Positions 20,159 through 30,209 of a stretch of 64,000 nt of DNA are shown in pieces. Where the stretch lies: the NCBI RefSeq assembly GCF_036345255.1, contig NZ_CP107783.1, positions 3,955,501 to 4,019,500 on the forward strand, read 5' to 3'. Source of the DNA: Streptomyces sp. NBC_00569 (GTDB lineage Bacteria > Actinomycetota > Actinomycetes > Streptomycetales > Streptomycetaceae). The notes under the pieces are model-generated. The model saw only the letters and a program-made list of their open reading frames with translations. It did no database searches and was not told the origin of the DNA. Within the stretch, counting starts at the first letter, position 1; every line of letters starts with the position of its first letter. The translations under genes were made by a program, and so were the position numbers.

Positions 20159-20694
20159 CGGGCGTCCTCCTTCGTGACGTCCGCGGACCAGGCGGCGAGG
20201 CGGTCGCGGAGGGGGCCTTCGCCGTCGAGGACATGGCGGGTGAACGCGGTGCGCTCGTGGGCGAGCACGGCCGCCTCCCAGACGCAGGGCGCGAGGCCGG
20301 TGCGGCCGGGCCGCAGCAGTTCCGGGTGGCCCGCGGGTCCGGTGAAGACCGCCAGGTCGGACATGTGGCCCTCGATCCAGGTGTGGACGAGGACGTAGTC
20401 CCCGTCTCCCCCCGCGTGCAGCAGGACCACGGCGAGGCCGAGCGAGCCCCGGACGGCGCCGAGCGCCAGGTGGGCGCCGACGAGCGGCATGACCGCGGCG
20501 ACGTCCCGCTCCGTCACCGTGCGCCCCGGCGCCTCGACGGCGTACGACTTGACGAGGTGACCGCCGTGCTCACCGCTGCCCAACGGGCGTACGGCGCGCG
20601 CGTGGTGGCCGTCGGCGAGGGCGAGGAGCGCGTCCTGGTCGACGGCCACCGGGAGGGCCGGTGCGGCGGCTGTGTTCTCCGTGTGGTCGGGCAT
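20155..20694 (-). CDS. Hypothetical protein
   Basis: The 179-residue protein shows no family motif I recognise. It has a central VMPLVGAHLALGAVRGSLGLAVVLLHAGGDGDYVLVHTWIEGHMSDLAVF region that looks like a mixed alpha/beta core. It sits between the MFS gene and the GNAT gene on the same strand, overlapping the latter by four bases. Start ATG 20694 is chosen; a GTG at 20739, inside the MFS gene end, is possible. Confidence 0.55.
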   Translation of the reverse strand: MPDHTENTAAAPALPVAVDQDALLALADGHHARAVRPLGSGEHGGHLVKSYAVEAPGRTVTERDVAAVMPLVGAHLALGAVRGSLGLAVVLLHAGGDGDYVLVHTWIEGHMSDLAVFTGPAGHPELLRPGRTGLAPCVWEAAVLAHERTAFTRHVLDGEGPLRDRLAAWSADVTKEDAR

Positions 20695-20719
20695 GGCCCC
20701 ATCATGCAGGGCCGGGTGC

Positions 20720-22165
20720 TCAGGCGTCCGCCCTGTCACGCGGTCGCCGGGGCGCGAGGAACAGTGCGGCGAGCACCGAACCCGCGGCCACCAGGAGGGA
20801 GTTGACGAGTACGGCCGTGGAGACTCCGGACAGGACCGAGTCCGGACCGCTCGCCCCGCCCATGCGGGCCGTGGCGATCGCGCTCATCACCGGGATGCCC
20901 AGGGTGATGCCGACCTGCTGGGTCATGGTCGCGAGGCCGGTGGCGAGGCCCTGCTCCTCGTCGGGCAGCCCGGACGTGGCCGTCACCATGAAGCCGACGA
21001 TCACCAGCATGTTGCCGACGCCCCCGACGAACGTGGCCGCGAGGAGCAGCCAGATCCAGACCCCCGACGTGCCGAGCGCCACCAGGGCGAGCGTGGCCAC
21101 GGCCTGGACGGCGCCGCCGAGGACGATCGTGGTCCGGTTGCCGAGGCGTCCGACGGCGCGGCCGCCGAGCGTGCCGCCGATCACGGTGCCGAGTCCGAGG
21201 ACGCCGAAGGCGAGCCCGGTCGCGAGCGGCGAGTAGCCGAGGACTTCCTGGAGGTAGAGCGTGAGCAGGAAGACGAGGGACGTCTCGGTGACGAAGGCGA
21301 TGAGCCCGGCCGCGTTGCCCCAGATCACGGTGCGCCGCTTGAGGATGTGGAGCGGGACGAGGGGCGCGGCGGCCCGCTTCTCGACGAACCGGAAGGCGAC
21401 GAGGAGCGCGGCTCCGGAGAGGAGCGCGACCAGGGTCGCGGGGGCGCCCCAGCCGGTCTCGCCGGCCTGCGTGAGCCCGTAGACGAGGAGCAGGAGTCCG
21501 CCGGTGACGGTCGCGGCGCCCGGTACGTCGAGGCGCGGGCGGCGGTCCGGGCGCGAGTCGGTGATGACGGACGGGGCGAGGACGAGGACGAGGGCCGCGA
21601 CGGGGACGTTGACGAAGAAGGCCCAGCGCCAGGAGAGCAGGTCGGTGAGGAGCCCGCCGAGGATGGCGCCCGCGGTGAACCCTGCGGACATCAGGGCACC
21701 GTTGAGGCCGAGGGCGCGTTCGCGCAGCGGACCCTCCTTGAAGGCGGTGGTCAGGAGGGCGAGCCCGGCCGGGGTGACGGCCGCGGTCGCGAGCCCCTGC
21801 AACACCCTTGCCACGAGCAGGACTTCGGGCGAGGTGGCGAGGCCGCCCAGGAGGGAGGAGACGCCGAGGACCGCCATGCCGGCGAGGAACAGCCGCTTGC
21901 GGCCCACGAGGTCGGCCACGCGGCCGAAGAGGAGCGTGAACCCGGCGGCGGCGAGCGCGAACGACGTGGCGATCCACTGGAGACGGGAGAGCGGGAAGCC
22001 GAGCCCCTCGCCGACGACGGGCAGCGCGACGTTCAGGATCGAGAAGTCCACGGCGATCATGAACTGGGCGCCGAGGAGGAGGGTGAGGACGAGCTTCTGG
22101 CGGGCCGTCATGCGTGGGGACGGTGCGACGGCCGGGGCGGGGGCGGTGTGCGTGGGCGCCGACAT
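20720..22165 (-). CDS. MFS drug efflux transporter, DHA2 (EmrB/QacA) family
   Basis: The 481-residue, 14-helix-type exporter has motif A GRVADLVGRKRLFLAGM, motif C-like GFTAGAILGGLLTD, and the DHA2 N-terminal motif IAVDFSILNVALPVV. It would exchange protons for lipophilic drugs or metabolites. AAGGAG before ATG 22165 supports this start. Upstream there is a dyad of TTAAGG repeats that could be a repressor site, although no TetR gene is adjacent. Confidence 0.88.
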   Translation of the reverse strand: MSAPTHTAPAPAVAPSPRMTARQKLVLTLLLGAQFMIAVDFSILNVALPVVGEGLGFPLSRLQWIATSFALAAAGFTLLFGRVADLVGRKRLFLAGMAVLGVSSLLGGLATSPEVLLVARVLQGLATAAVTPAGLALLTTAFKEGPLRERALGLNGALMSAGFTAGAILGGLLTDLLSWRWAFFVNVPVAALVLVLAPSVITDSRPDRRPRLDVPGAATVTGGLLLLVYGLTQAGETGWGAPATLVALLSGAALLVAFRFVEKRAAAPLVPLHILKRRTVIWGNAAGLIAFVTETSLVFLLTLYLQEVLGYSPLATGLAFGVLGLGTVIGGTLGGRAVGRLGNRTTIVLGGAVQAVATLALVALGTSGVWIWLLLAATFVGGVGNMLVIVGFMVTATSGLPDEEQGLATGLATMTQQVGITLGIPVMSAIATARMGGASGPDSVLSGVSTAVLVNSLLVAAGSVLAALFLAPRRPRDRADA

Positions 22166-22192
22166 GGAGGCACTCCTTAAATGGTTCTGCAT

Positions 22193-22239
22193 TCCCGTTA
22201 AGGCACGCCAAACGTAGCAGAGCGGAGAGCCTTAAGGGA
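22193..22239. promoter_or_regulatory. Inverted repeats upstream of the MFS gene
   Basis: TCCCGTTAAGGC (22193-22204) and GCCTTAAGGGA (22229-22239) form an imperfect dyad, and TCCCGTTA recurs near 22247. They lie just upstream of the MFS gene, in the promoter zone, and look like a TetR-type operator array. The cognate regulator is not evident nearby. Confidence 0.4.
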
Positions 22240-22251
22240 ACCGTAGTCCCG

Positions 22252-22660
22252 TTACGTGGTGGCGAGCGCCTCGCGCATGGTGTCCCGCACCGTCTCCTGG
22301 CCCCGCCACGCCGACGCGTACGCGGACCTGTGGCGCGCGAGGTCCGCCCGCCGCTCCACGGACAGCACGGACCACCACACCCCGGCCGTGTTCAGCTCGC
22401 GCCGCGCAGGCGAGGTGCCGCCCCCGCCGTCGCGCTTCCACGCCGCGTCACGGAAGGCGCGGTCAGGGGTGGCGTACCGCTCGAGCCCTTGTCCACGACG
22501 CACTGCGACCAGGCCTTGAGCACGCGCCGCATCGGCTGGTCCTTCCTGGCCGCCTTCTCCAGGGCGACCCCGAACCCCCTCGGCCGGCTCGCGCCGACCC
22601 GTCCCTGTCCGGAGGCGAGCCGCTTCCGGATCCGAACTCCCGTCCGACTGACGGGCGGGC
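22252..22660 (-). pseudogene. Decayed secreted-protein-like gene, frameshifted
   Basis: On the minus strand one frame reads VALEKAARKDQPMRRVLKAWSQCVVDKG. The adjacent frame then continues GLERYATPDRAFRDAAWKRD, and further on ERRADLARHRSAYASAW, down to a TAA at 22252. Joined by a shift around 22480-22492, these resemble a widespread Streptomyces protein with the pattern W..CM...GY.Y.TP..A..D..W and a later CK...NL. Here several of those residues, including the later cysteine, are replaced. The N-terminal part is missing or unrecognisable. I therefore read it as a degenerate copy without function. Confidence 0.55.
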
Positions 22661-22670
22661 CGTGGGGACC

Positions 22671-23009
22671 TCAGCGGACCCGCCCACCGCCCCAGTGCCG
22701 CACCTCGGTGACGGCCTCGACCGGCAACGGCCCGTAGATGTGCGGGAATTCGTCGGCACCCGGCTCCGGCGCCTCGAACCGGACCGGCGCGGGCACCCGC
22801 TCGCTGTCGATGACCAGCACCACCAGCTCGTCGGGCCCGTCGTACGCGCCGTACAGGAAGTCGGCGACCCCCCGCAGCTGATGCGCCAGCGAGCAGTGGA
22901 TGAAGCCCTCCTCGGCGAGGGTCCTGCCGCGTGTGGACATCTCGTAGGCGCCGGACGCGCGGGCCGCGTCCCACAGGGAGCGCTCGGTGATGTGCAGGAG
23001 TTCGGTCAT
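22671..23009 (-). CDS. DUF952 domain protein
   Basis: The 112-residue protein matches DUF952: LLHITERSLWDAARASGAYEMS, then EGFIHCSLAHQLRGVADFLY, and FPHIYGPLPVEAVTEV at the end. The fold is related to phosphotransferase/ADP-ribosyltransferase-like small domains in my recollection, and its function is not established. ATG 23009 gives the conserved MTELLHIT start. It is monocistronic. Confidence 0.85.
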   Translation of the reverse strand: MTELLHITERSLWDAARASGAYEMSTRGRTLAEEGFIHCSLAHQLRGVADFLYGAYDGPDELVVLVIDSERVPAPVRFEAPEPGADEFPHIYGPLPVEAVTEVRHWGGGRVR

Positions 23010-23071
23010 GCGCACCAACCTACGAGCCGATCACTCGGGCCGGTACCGCCCCTCGGCCGAAGCGGCCCGCC

Positions 23072-24291
<1,220 letters not shown>

Positions 24292-24298
<7 letters not shown>

Positions 24299-24708
24299 AG
24301 GTCGCCACCGCTGTCCAGGATGGGGCGGATCACGACGGGGCGGGCGGGCGCGCCCGCGGGGGCGGGGCACTCGGCCACGCGCTCGGCGATCTCGGTGACG
24401 CGGTCGAGGTTCTCGCACTCGAGGATCCAGAAACCGGCGAGCAGCTCCTTCGTCTCCCCGTAGGGGCCGTCACTGATGACGGGCCGCCCCTGCGCGTCCG
24501 GCGTGACGAACCGGGTCTTCGCGGGCTCCGCCAGACCTTCACCGGCGAGCATCTCGCCGGTCTCGGCGAGGTCGTCGTTGATCTTCTGCATGTGGGCGAA
24601 CATCGTCTGGATGTCCTTCTCGCCCCAGGCCGGATTGCCCTCGGACGCCTTGCCCGCCATGGCTTCGTAGTCGAGCTGGGTGCCCGTGACCATCATCAGA
24701 TACTTCAT
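24292..24708 (-). CDS. YCII-related DGPF domain protein, partner of ECF42 sigma factor
   Basis: The 138-residue protein begins MKYLMMVTGTQLDYEAM and contains ISDGPYGETKELLAGFWILECENLDRVTEIAERV, the DGPF-type motif. These small dimeric proteins lie beside ECF42 sigma factors and are often their targets. The stop overlaps the start of the sigma gene, indicating one operon. ATG 24708 follows AAGGAGCG at about ten bases. Confidence 0.87.
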
Positions 24709-24810
24709 GGCTCTGCGCTCCTTCGGCCAAGCCGCCCGCCGGGCGCGGGCGGCTTCACTGGAGACGTCGGAGCGGCAGCAGCGTCCTCGACACCGCACCG
24801 GAGAAAAATT

Positions 24811-25410
24811 CTAGCCGGGGAGCCCCTGCCTCTTCCTGCTGTACGTCCGCACGATCACGCCGTTGCCGAACGTCCGGTTCTCCTCCAGGGCGAACTCTCC
24901 GATCGCGAAGCCGGACCCGAACATCGGCATGCCCGAGCCGAACACCAGCGGGTACGTCTTGATCACGAGCTCGTCCACCTCGTCGGCGAGCACACCGGCG
25001 AGCGTCGCGCCGCCGCACAGCCAGATGTCGAACTCACCGTCCTCCGCCTTCAGTTCACGGACCTTGCCGACGACGTCCTCGGCGACGATCTCCACGTTCG
25101 GGTCGGGGGACTTCTCGATCGAGCGCGCCGCGACGTACTCGCGCAGGTGCCCGTACGGGCTGGTCAGACCGGCGTCGAGGCCGAGCTGGTAGCTGGCCCG
25201 GCCCTGGATGACGGTGTCGAACCGCTTGTTGGCCAGGTGCTCCAGGCCGAGGATCCGCCGGCCCTCCGCCGAGATGGTCTCGGGGTACTCGGTCGTGAGG
25301 AACTCGAGGAACTCCTCGTCCACGAAGGGCATGAAGGCGTTCGCGTCTCCGTCGGGGCGGCCGATGAAACCGTCGATCGACACGGCGACGAAGTACGTGA
25401 GCTTTCGCAA
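24811..25410 (-). CDS. Dihydrofolate reductase-like (RibD C-terminal domain) protein
   Basis: The 199-residue protein starts MRKLTYFVAVSIDGFIGRPDGD, the typical N-terminus of stand-alone RibD_C proteins. It carries IWLCGGATLAGVLADEVDELVIKTYPLVFGSG near its C-terminus, the NADPH-binding strand and loop. It probably reduces an unknown pteridine, pyrimidine or other small substrate. TTG 25410 is the likely start. It is divergent from a TetR gene, with a 207-base gap that contains palindromic AACTGCAGTT; the TetR protein may control it. Confidence 0.85.
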   Translation of the reverse strand: MRKLTYFVAVSIDGFIGRPDGDANAFMPFVDEEFLEFLTTEYPETISAEGRRILGLEHLANKRFDTVIQGRASYQLGLDAGLTSPYGHLREYVAARSIEKSPDPNVEIVAEDVVGKVRELKAEDGEFDIWLCGGATLAGVLADEVDELVIKTYPLVFGSGMPMFGSGFAIGEFALEENRTFGNGVIVRTYSRKRQGLPG

Positions 25411-25617
25411 GTGGGTCTCTTTCCGCAGGTGACAGAGGTGTTCGGGCGGGCCGTCGTACGGGCTTCGGCGCCGGTGGCTCCGTCCGGAGCCGTGACTCCG
25501 AAGCCGTGACCCCGCTCGAACAACTGCAGTTATAGTGCTTCATCTGTAGTGGTTGCAAGAGGATGCGGATATCCGATTCGGCGGACTTCCGGATCTCCGG
25601 TCAGAGGGAGCGCACAG

Positions 25618-26223
25618 ATGGCACGGAACGCGGAGCGCAGGGTGGCCCTGGTGGACGCCGCGGTGGAGGTGCTCGCGGCCGAGGGCGCGCGCGGCCTGAC
25701 CTTCCGCGCGGTGGACGCGGCGGCGGCCGTCCCCACGGGCACGTCGTCGAACTACTTCACCAGCCGGGACGACCTGCTGCACCAGATCGACGCGTGGCTG
25801 CACGAGCGGCTGGCCCCGGACCCGGCGGTGGTCGCGGAACTCCTTGAGCGGCCGCGGGACCGCGAGCTGGTCGCCGCGTTCATGCACGATCTGCTGGGCC
25901 GCGCCCAGCGCGACCGCACGGGCTATCTGGCCATGATGGAGATGCGCCTCGAGGCGGGGCGCAGGCCGGAACTGCGGGCGTCCCTCATGAAGTCGCTCCG
26001 CGGCGACCTGGACTTCGGGATCTCGTTCCACACCGAGTCCGGGCTCCCCGGCGGCGCGGAGACGGTGACCGTGCTCTACCTCGCCGCGCTGGGGCTCATC
26101 CTGGAACACCTGACGATGCCGGGAATGCTGGACGGCGCCGTGCCCGGCGTGAGCGTCCCCGAGGGGCTGATGGACCGGATCGTCCGCACGATCGTGCCCC
26201 AGGAGCAGCCGCTCGCACCCTGA
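25618..26223 (+). CDS. TetR family transcriptional regulator
   Basis: The 201-residue regulator has an N-terminal helix-turn-helix: ALVDAAVEVLAAEGARGLTFRAVDAAAAVPTGTSSNYFTSRDDLL. Its C-terminal ligand domain is all-helical (YLAMMEMRLEAGRRPELR). GAGGGAG precedes ATG 25618. It probably represses the divergent RibD-like gene, since their promoters share one intergenic region; this is inferred from position only. Confidence 0.88.
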   Translation: MARNAERRVALVDAAVEVLAAEGARGLTFRAVDAAAAVPTGTSSNYFTSRDDLLHQIDAWLHERLAPDPAVVAELLERPRDRELVAAFMHDLLGRAQRDRTGYLAMMEMRLEAGRRPELRASLMKSLRGDLDFGISFHTESGLPGGAETVTVLYLAALGLILEHLTMPGMLDGAVPGVSVPEGLMDRIVRTIVPQEQPLAP

Positions 26224-26233
26224 CGGCCGGAGC

Positions 26234-26845
26234 TCAACTCACCTGCGGGTCACGCCACATGGGCCACATCGTCGGCCCGTCCGGCAGCGCGATCCCGCTG
26301 CCGGTGCACACGAAGCCGAGCCGCTCGTACAGCACACGGCTGCGGTCGCTGCTCGCCTCCAGATACGACGCCACGCCCTCGCGGTCGCAGCGGTCGAGGA
26401 CGGGCTCCATCAGCGCGGTGCCGAGGCCCTGGCCCTGTCGCGCCGGGTCGACGGCGATCATCCACAGGTACTCGTGCGCGCGGTGGCGGGGATGGATCCC
26501 GGAGGTCAACAGGCCGATCTCCTCGACCCGTTCGTTGTCCGGGTCCACGGCGGCGCGCAGCTGCGCCGGGCCGTCGTCACCCTCGTCCGGGCCGCCCGCC
26601 CCGTCCGGCCGGGCCGGCACCGACAGCCAGAGGGCGGCCGCGGCGCCGTCCTCGGTGATGTCGACGTACCCCTCGCTCAGCGAGATGTCGATGAAGGCCG
26701 CCATGAGACCGGCGTGCCTGCGGCGCCGGTGTGCCGGCTCGGGGAAGACCCAGCCGCTCACCGGGTCGTCCATGAACGCCTCGTCGAGCAGCCGCACAAG
26801 GTCTGCCCGATCGCCCTCCGTGGCCCTCCGGATCGCCACGCCCAT
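26234..26845 (-). CDS. GNAT family N-acetyltransferase
   Basis: The 203-residue protein has the acyl-CoA motif AVDPARQGQGLGTALMEPVL and C-terminal SYLEASSDRSRVLYERLGFVCTG, the pattern of the MbtK/puromycin-acetyltransferase-like GNAT group. An acidic inserted loop is present near residue 95-120 (DGAGGPDEGDDGP). The substrate is unknown. ATG 26845 is chosen over an upstream extension whose composition looks non-coding. It is convergent with the TetR gene. Confidence 0.83.
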   Translation of the reverse strand: MGVAIRRATEGDRADLVRLLDEAFMDDPVSGWVFPEPAHRRRRHAGLMAAFIDISLSEGYVDITEDGAAAALWLSVPARPDGAGGPDEGDDGPAQLRAAVDPDNERVEEIGLLTSGIHPRHRAHEYLWMIAVDPARQGQGLGTALMEPVLDRCDREGVASYLEASSDRSRVLYERLGFVCTGSGIALPDGPTMWPMWRDPQVS

Positions 26846-26954
26846 GGCCCGCCCCCTCACGTCGCGGCCCGCCTCAACGGGCCGTGTCCCTGCGCCGGTC
26901 GGCCGCCACGCGTCGGCCCGCTGCAGCCTAGGCGATCGGTTCCGCACGCGGGTA

Positions 26955-26988
26955 CGGGCCCCTCGCTCCTCCCGGAGTGCGGGGCCCG
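26955..26988 (-). terminator. Terminator after the polyprenyl synthase gene
   Basis: A 15-bp stem with two mismatches (26955-26969 with 26974-26988) has a TCCC-type loop, 40 bases downstream of the minus-strand stop at 27028. Confidence 0.65.
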
Positions 26989-27027
26989 CCGTCAGTTCAA
27001 CTCCTCTCCCCTGCTGATGGATTCCCC

Positions 27028-28152
27028 CTAGTAGCTGCGCCGCGTCACGAACTCGGCCAGCGACAGCAGTCCGTCCGCGGCCTCCGGTGCCGGAACCGCC
27101 CTGGACAGCTGGTGCACCGCCCGGGACATCCGGTCCGCCGCGTGCAGCTGCGCCCAGTCGCGCCCCCCGGCGCGCTCGACGACCAGCGCCATGGCCTCCA
27201 GCTCCCCCTCCTCCGGCGGGCCGTCCTCCGGCCCCAGGACCCCGTAGAGCGCGGCCAGTTCACCGGCTTCGGGCGTGCCCGAGGCCAGCGCCGCCACCAC
27301 CGGCAGCGACTTCTTGCGCACCGCGAGATCGGCGCCCGCCGCCTTGCCCGTACGGGCCGGATCCCCCCAGATCCCTATGACGTCGTCGATCAGCTGGAAC
27401 GCGAGCCCGGCCTGCCTGCCGAACCCGTCGAGGGCCGCGACCTCCTCCTCTCCGGCCCCCGCGTACAGCCCCCCGACCGCGCAGGCGCAGCCGAGCAGCG
27501 CACCCGTCTTCGCCTCCGCCACGACGAGGCACTCGTCCAGCGTGACCCGCTCCGGTTCGCGCGTCTCCAGGGCGACATCGGCGACCTGGCCCTCGCACAG
27601 CTCCATCACACAGGCCGCGATCCGGGCCGCCGCCGGCCGGGCCGCCGGGTGCTGGTCCTCGGCGAGCAGCCGCTGCGCGAGCGCCTGGAGCGCGTCGCCC
27701 GCCAGGATCGCGCCGGCTTCCCCGAAGACGGCCCACGCGGTCGGCCGGTGCCTGCGCGTGGTGTCCCGGTCCATGACGTCGTCGTGCAGGAGCGTGAAGT
27801 TGTGGACGAGTTCCACGGCCGCCGCCGCCCGTACCGCGAGCTCCGGAGCGCCCCCCAGCGCCCGTACCGCCGCGAGGACGAGCGCCGGCCTGATGGCCTT
27901 GCCCGCGTGCCCCGCGGCCGTGGTGCCGTCCGCCTGCTCCCACCCGAAGTGGTAGCGCGCGATGCGGCGCAAAGACGTGGGCAGGCTCTCCACGGCCCTG
28001 CGCAGCTCCGGGTCGACCTGTGCCCTGGCCTGCGCCAGGATCACCGCCGCTTCCTGACCGTCCGCGGCCATCCCTCCGTCCCGTCCGCCCGGTCCCCCTT
28101 GCTGCCGCGGCGCTATGGACTGCTCCGTCTGCGACTTGAGCTTCAACGCCAC
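27028..28152 (-). CDS. Polyprenyl diphosphate synthase, probable family 2B encapsulin cargo
   Basis: The 374-residue trans-isoprenyl diphosphate synthase couples IPP to an allylic primer. GKAIRP (residues 84-89), the first aspartate-rich motif HDDVMD (Asp124-Asp128), and a second motif reading DDVIG (256-260) instead of DDxxD are visible. With GTG 28152, overlapping the encapsulin stop by ten bases, the protein carries a 27-residue hydrophilic Gln/Gly/Arg-rich extension before Met28. Such a disordered leader fits a cargo-loading segment. ATG 28071 (Met28) is the alternative start, but its GGAGG lies too close. The operon with the shell gene strongly suggests encapsulation. Confidence 0.85.
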   Translation of the reverse strand: MALKLKSQTEQSIAPRQQGGPGGRDGGMAADGQEAAVILAQARAQVDPELRRAVESLPTSLRRIARYHFGWEQADGTTAAGHAGKAIRPALVLAAVRALGGAPELAVRAAAAVELVHNFTLLHDDVMDRDTTRRHRPTAWAVFGEAGAILAGDALQALAQRLLAEDQHPAARPAAARIAACVMELCEGQVADVALETREPERVTLDECLVVAEAKTGALLGCACAVGGLYAGAGEEEVAALDGFGRQAGLAFQLIDDVIGIWGDPARTGKAAGADLAVRKKSLPVVAALASGTPEAGELAALYGVLGPEDGPPEEGELEAMALVVERAGGRDWAQLHAADRMSRAVHQLSRAVPAPEAADGLLSLAEFVTRRSY

Positions 28153-29549
28153 CTGCCGATCTCGACGTTCTCCAGGACGCCGAGCGCGTCCGGCACGAGC
28201 ACCGCCGCCGAGTAGTACGTCGTCACCAGGTACGAGATGATCGCCTGCTCGCTGATGCCCATGAACCGCACCGACAGGCTCGGCTCGATCTCGTCCGGGA
28301 TGCCCGCCTGCTGGAGGCCGATGATGCCCTGCTCCTCCTCGCCGGTACGCATACAGATGATCGACGTCGTGCGCGCGTCGGACACGGGGATCTTGTTGCT
28401 CGGGAAGATCGGCACCCCGCGCCAGGTCGGGATGCGACTGCCCCCCACGTCGATGGACTCCGGGACGAGCCCCCGCTTGTTGCACTCGCGGCCGAACGCG
28501 GCGATGGCGCGCGGGTGGGCGAGGAACAGCTTCGATCCCCGGCGGCGGCTGAGCAGCTCGTCCATGTCGTCCGGGCTCGGCACGCCGTCGTGCGGCTGGA
28601 GCCGCTGGTCGTACTCGCAGTTGTTGAGCAGGCCGAACTCCCTGTTGTTGATGAGCTCGTGCTCCTGGCGCTCCTTCAACGCCTCGACGGTGAGCCGGAG
28701 CTGGTGCTCCGTCTGGTTCATCGGCTGGTTGTACAGGTCCGCCACGCGCGAGTGGATGCGCAGGACGGTCTGGGCGACGCTCAGCTCGTACTCGCGCGGT
28801 GCCGCGTCGTAGTCGACGTACGTACCCGGGAGCACCGCCTCGCCGACGTGGCCGGCGGAGACGTCGATCTGCTTCTCGCCGAACTTGTTCGCCCGCTGCT
28901 CCGGGACGGACCGCAGCGCCCCCAGATGCCCGGCCAGGCTCTCGGAGCGCTCCGCGACCTGCTCCAGATCCTGGCGGGGCAGCGCGAGCACGGTGCACGC
29001 GGTCACGGCGCGCGCCGTGTACTCCCAGATGGCATCCGGGTCGAGCAGCGCCTGCTCGCCGAAGTACGCCCCGTCGGCCAGGACCCCGAGGACCGCGTCG
29101 TCCCCGTAGGGGCCGGTGCCGATCTTCTCGACCTTGCCGTGGGCGAGCAGGAACACCTCGTCCGCGGGGCTGCCGAACGAGGCGAGCCGCTCACCCGGCG
29201 CGTACTCCCGCTGCCGGCACCGCACCGCGAGCTCCTCGAGCACCTCCTGGTCCCCGTAGTCCCGCAGCACCGGCAGTTCGCCGAGCTCCGCCGGGATGAC
29301 CCGCACCCGGTCTCCGGTCTTCACGAACGTCACGCGTCCGTCGCCGACCGAGTAGCTGAGCCGCCGGTTCACCCGGTACGTGCCGCCCTGCACGTTCACC
29401 CAGGGCAGCATCCGCAGCAGCCACCGGGAGCTGATCTCCTGCATCTGTGGCGCGGACTTGGTGGTGGTGGCCAGATTCCGCGCGGCGGATGTGCCGAGAC
29501 TCTGCTGCGGCCCGGCCTGCTCCGTGCGGACCTCTTCGCCTACCGACAT
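28143..29549 (-). CDS. Family 2B encapsulin shell protein with cyclic-nucleotide-binding domain (EshA-like)
   Basis: The 468-residue protein matches the EshA/family 2B encapsulins: an N-terminal arm ([25 protein letters not shown]), a cNMP-binding domain at about residues 85-210 with [10 protein letters not shown] and the TARAVT phosphate-cassette residues, then an HK97-type shell domain from about residue 230. That last part includes [26 protein letters not shown], the E-loop-like stretch, [12 protein letters not shown] and [27 protein letters not shown]. It should assemble into a protein nanocompartment whose pores or stability may respond to a cyclic nucleotide. GGGAGG precedes ATG 29549. 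The next gene is a prenyl synthase. Confidence 0.92.
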   Translation of the reverse strand: MSVGEEVRTEQAGPQQSLGTSAARNLATTTKSAPQMQEISSRWLLRMLPWVNVQGGTYRVNRRLSYSVGDGRVTFVKTGDRVRVIPAELGELPVLRDYGDQEVLEELAVRCRQREYAPGERLASFGSPADEVFLLAHGKVEKIGTGPYGDDAVLGVLADGAYFGEQALLDPDAIWEYTARAVTACTVLALPRQDLEQVAERSESLAGHLGALRSVPEQRANKFGEKQIDVSAGHVGEAVLPGTYVDYDAAPREYELSVAQTVLRIHSRVADLYNQPMNQTEHQLRLTVEALKERQEHELINNREFGLLNNCEYDQRLQPHDGVPSPDDMDELLSRRRGSKLFLAHPRAIAAFGRECNKRGLVPESIDVGGSRIPTWRGVPIFPSNKIPVSDARTTSIICMRTGEEEQGIIGLQQAGIPDEIEPSLSVRFMGISEQAIISYLVTTYYSAAVLVPDALGVLENVEIGRWR

Positions 29550-29768
29550 GGGCTATGCCTCCCGATCAAGAACTGACCTGCGGCGACAACACTTCCAGCA
29601 CACATTGTGGCCACGCCATTACACAAACGAGCGGGGTTGGGTGAGAGTGGACGGGGCACGATGCCCGATTTTCCGGGTAGGGAACTTCCGACGGGGAACT
29701 CGGCGGAACTTCATGATCCCGGCGGGCGTTCAACCGATACACCGAGGCACCGATGACGGGAGACAGCA

Positions 29769-30002
29769 ATGACAGGCTTCCTGGACCGCGCCAAGGAGCA
29801 GGCGCAGCGAGGACTCACGCAGGGCAAGCAGAAGCTGGACGAGGTGCAGGCGCAGCGGGCGGGCGGCGACCTCCTGAAGAAGCTGGGCGCCGCTTACTAC
29901 GCGGAGCGGAAGGGCACCGGCACTCCCGAGGCGACCCAGGCCGCGGTCGCGGCCCTGGAGCACCACGTCGCGGAACACGGGGACGGCTTCCTGCGGAGCT
30001 GA
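29769..30002 (+). CDS. Small hydrophilic helical protein, function unknown
   Basis: The 77-residue protein MTGFLDRAKEQAQRGLTQGK... is mostly amphipathic helix with AAYYAERKGTGTPEATQAAVAALEHHV, similar to small actinobacterial proteins of unknown function. GGGAGACAGCA precedes ATG 29769. Upstream, GGGTAG and repeated GGAACTTC elements (29690-29712) could be stress-sigma or activator sites, but their spacing is not canonical. It is divergent from the encapsulin gene. Confidence 0.75.
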   Translation: MTGFLDRAKEQAQRGLTQGKQKLDEVQAQRAGGDLLKKLGAAYYAERKGTGTPEATQAAVAALEHHVAEHGDGFLRS

Positions 30003-30209
30003 GACCGCCGCACCGCCTCTTGCCCGACCGCACGTAGCACGCAGGCACGTACGCCTGCATGCCTGCCTCCCCCTGACCGGAACATCCCGCGATGACCGGA
30101 ACGGCTCGCACGCGATGCGAACAAGTAGTTCCGGTGGGCCGGTTCGGGTACAAGCGGCGTACAAGACGGACGCGCCCCGCTTCCGTCGCACCCCGCGAAG
30201 GAGGCGGCC

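Noticed and set aside
20672..22180. 502-codon open frame opposite the MFS gene
   Set aside because: The product is dominated by Glu/Gly/Asp/Arg with no hydrophobic core; the minus strand encodes a normal 14-helix transporter.
29640..29720. Sigma-B-type promoter (GGGTAG) before the small gene at 29769
   Set aside because: No matching -35 GNNT was found at the required 14-16 base spacing, so it is not listed as a promoter.
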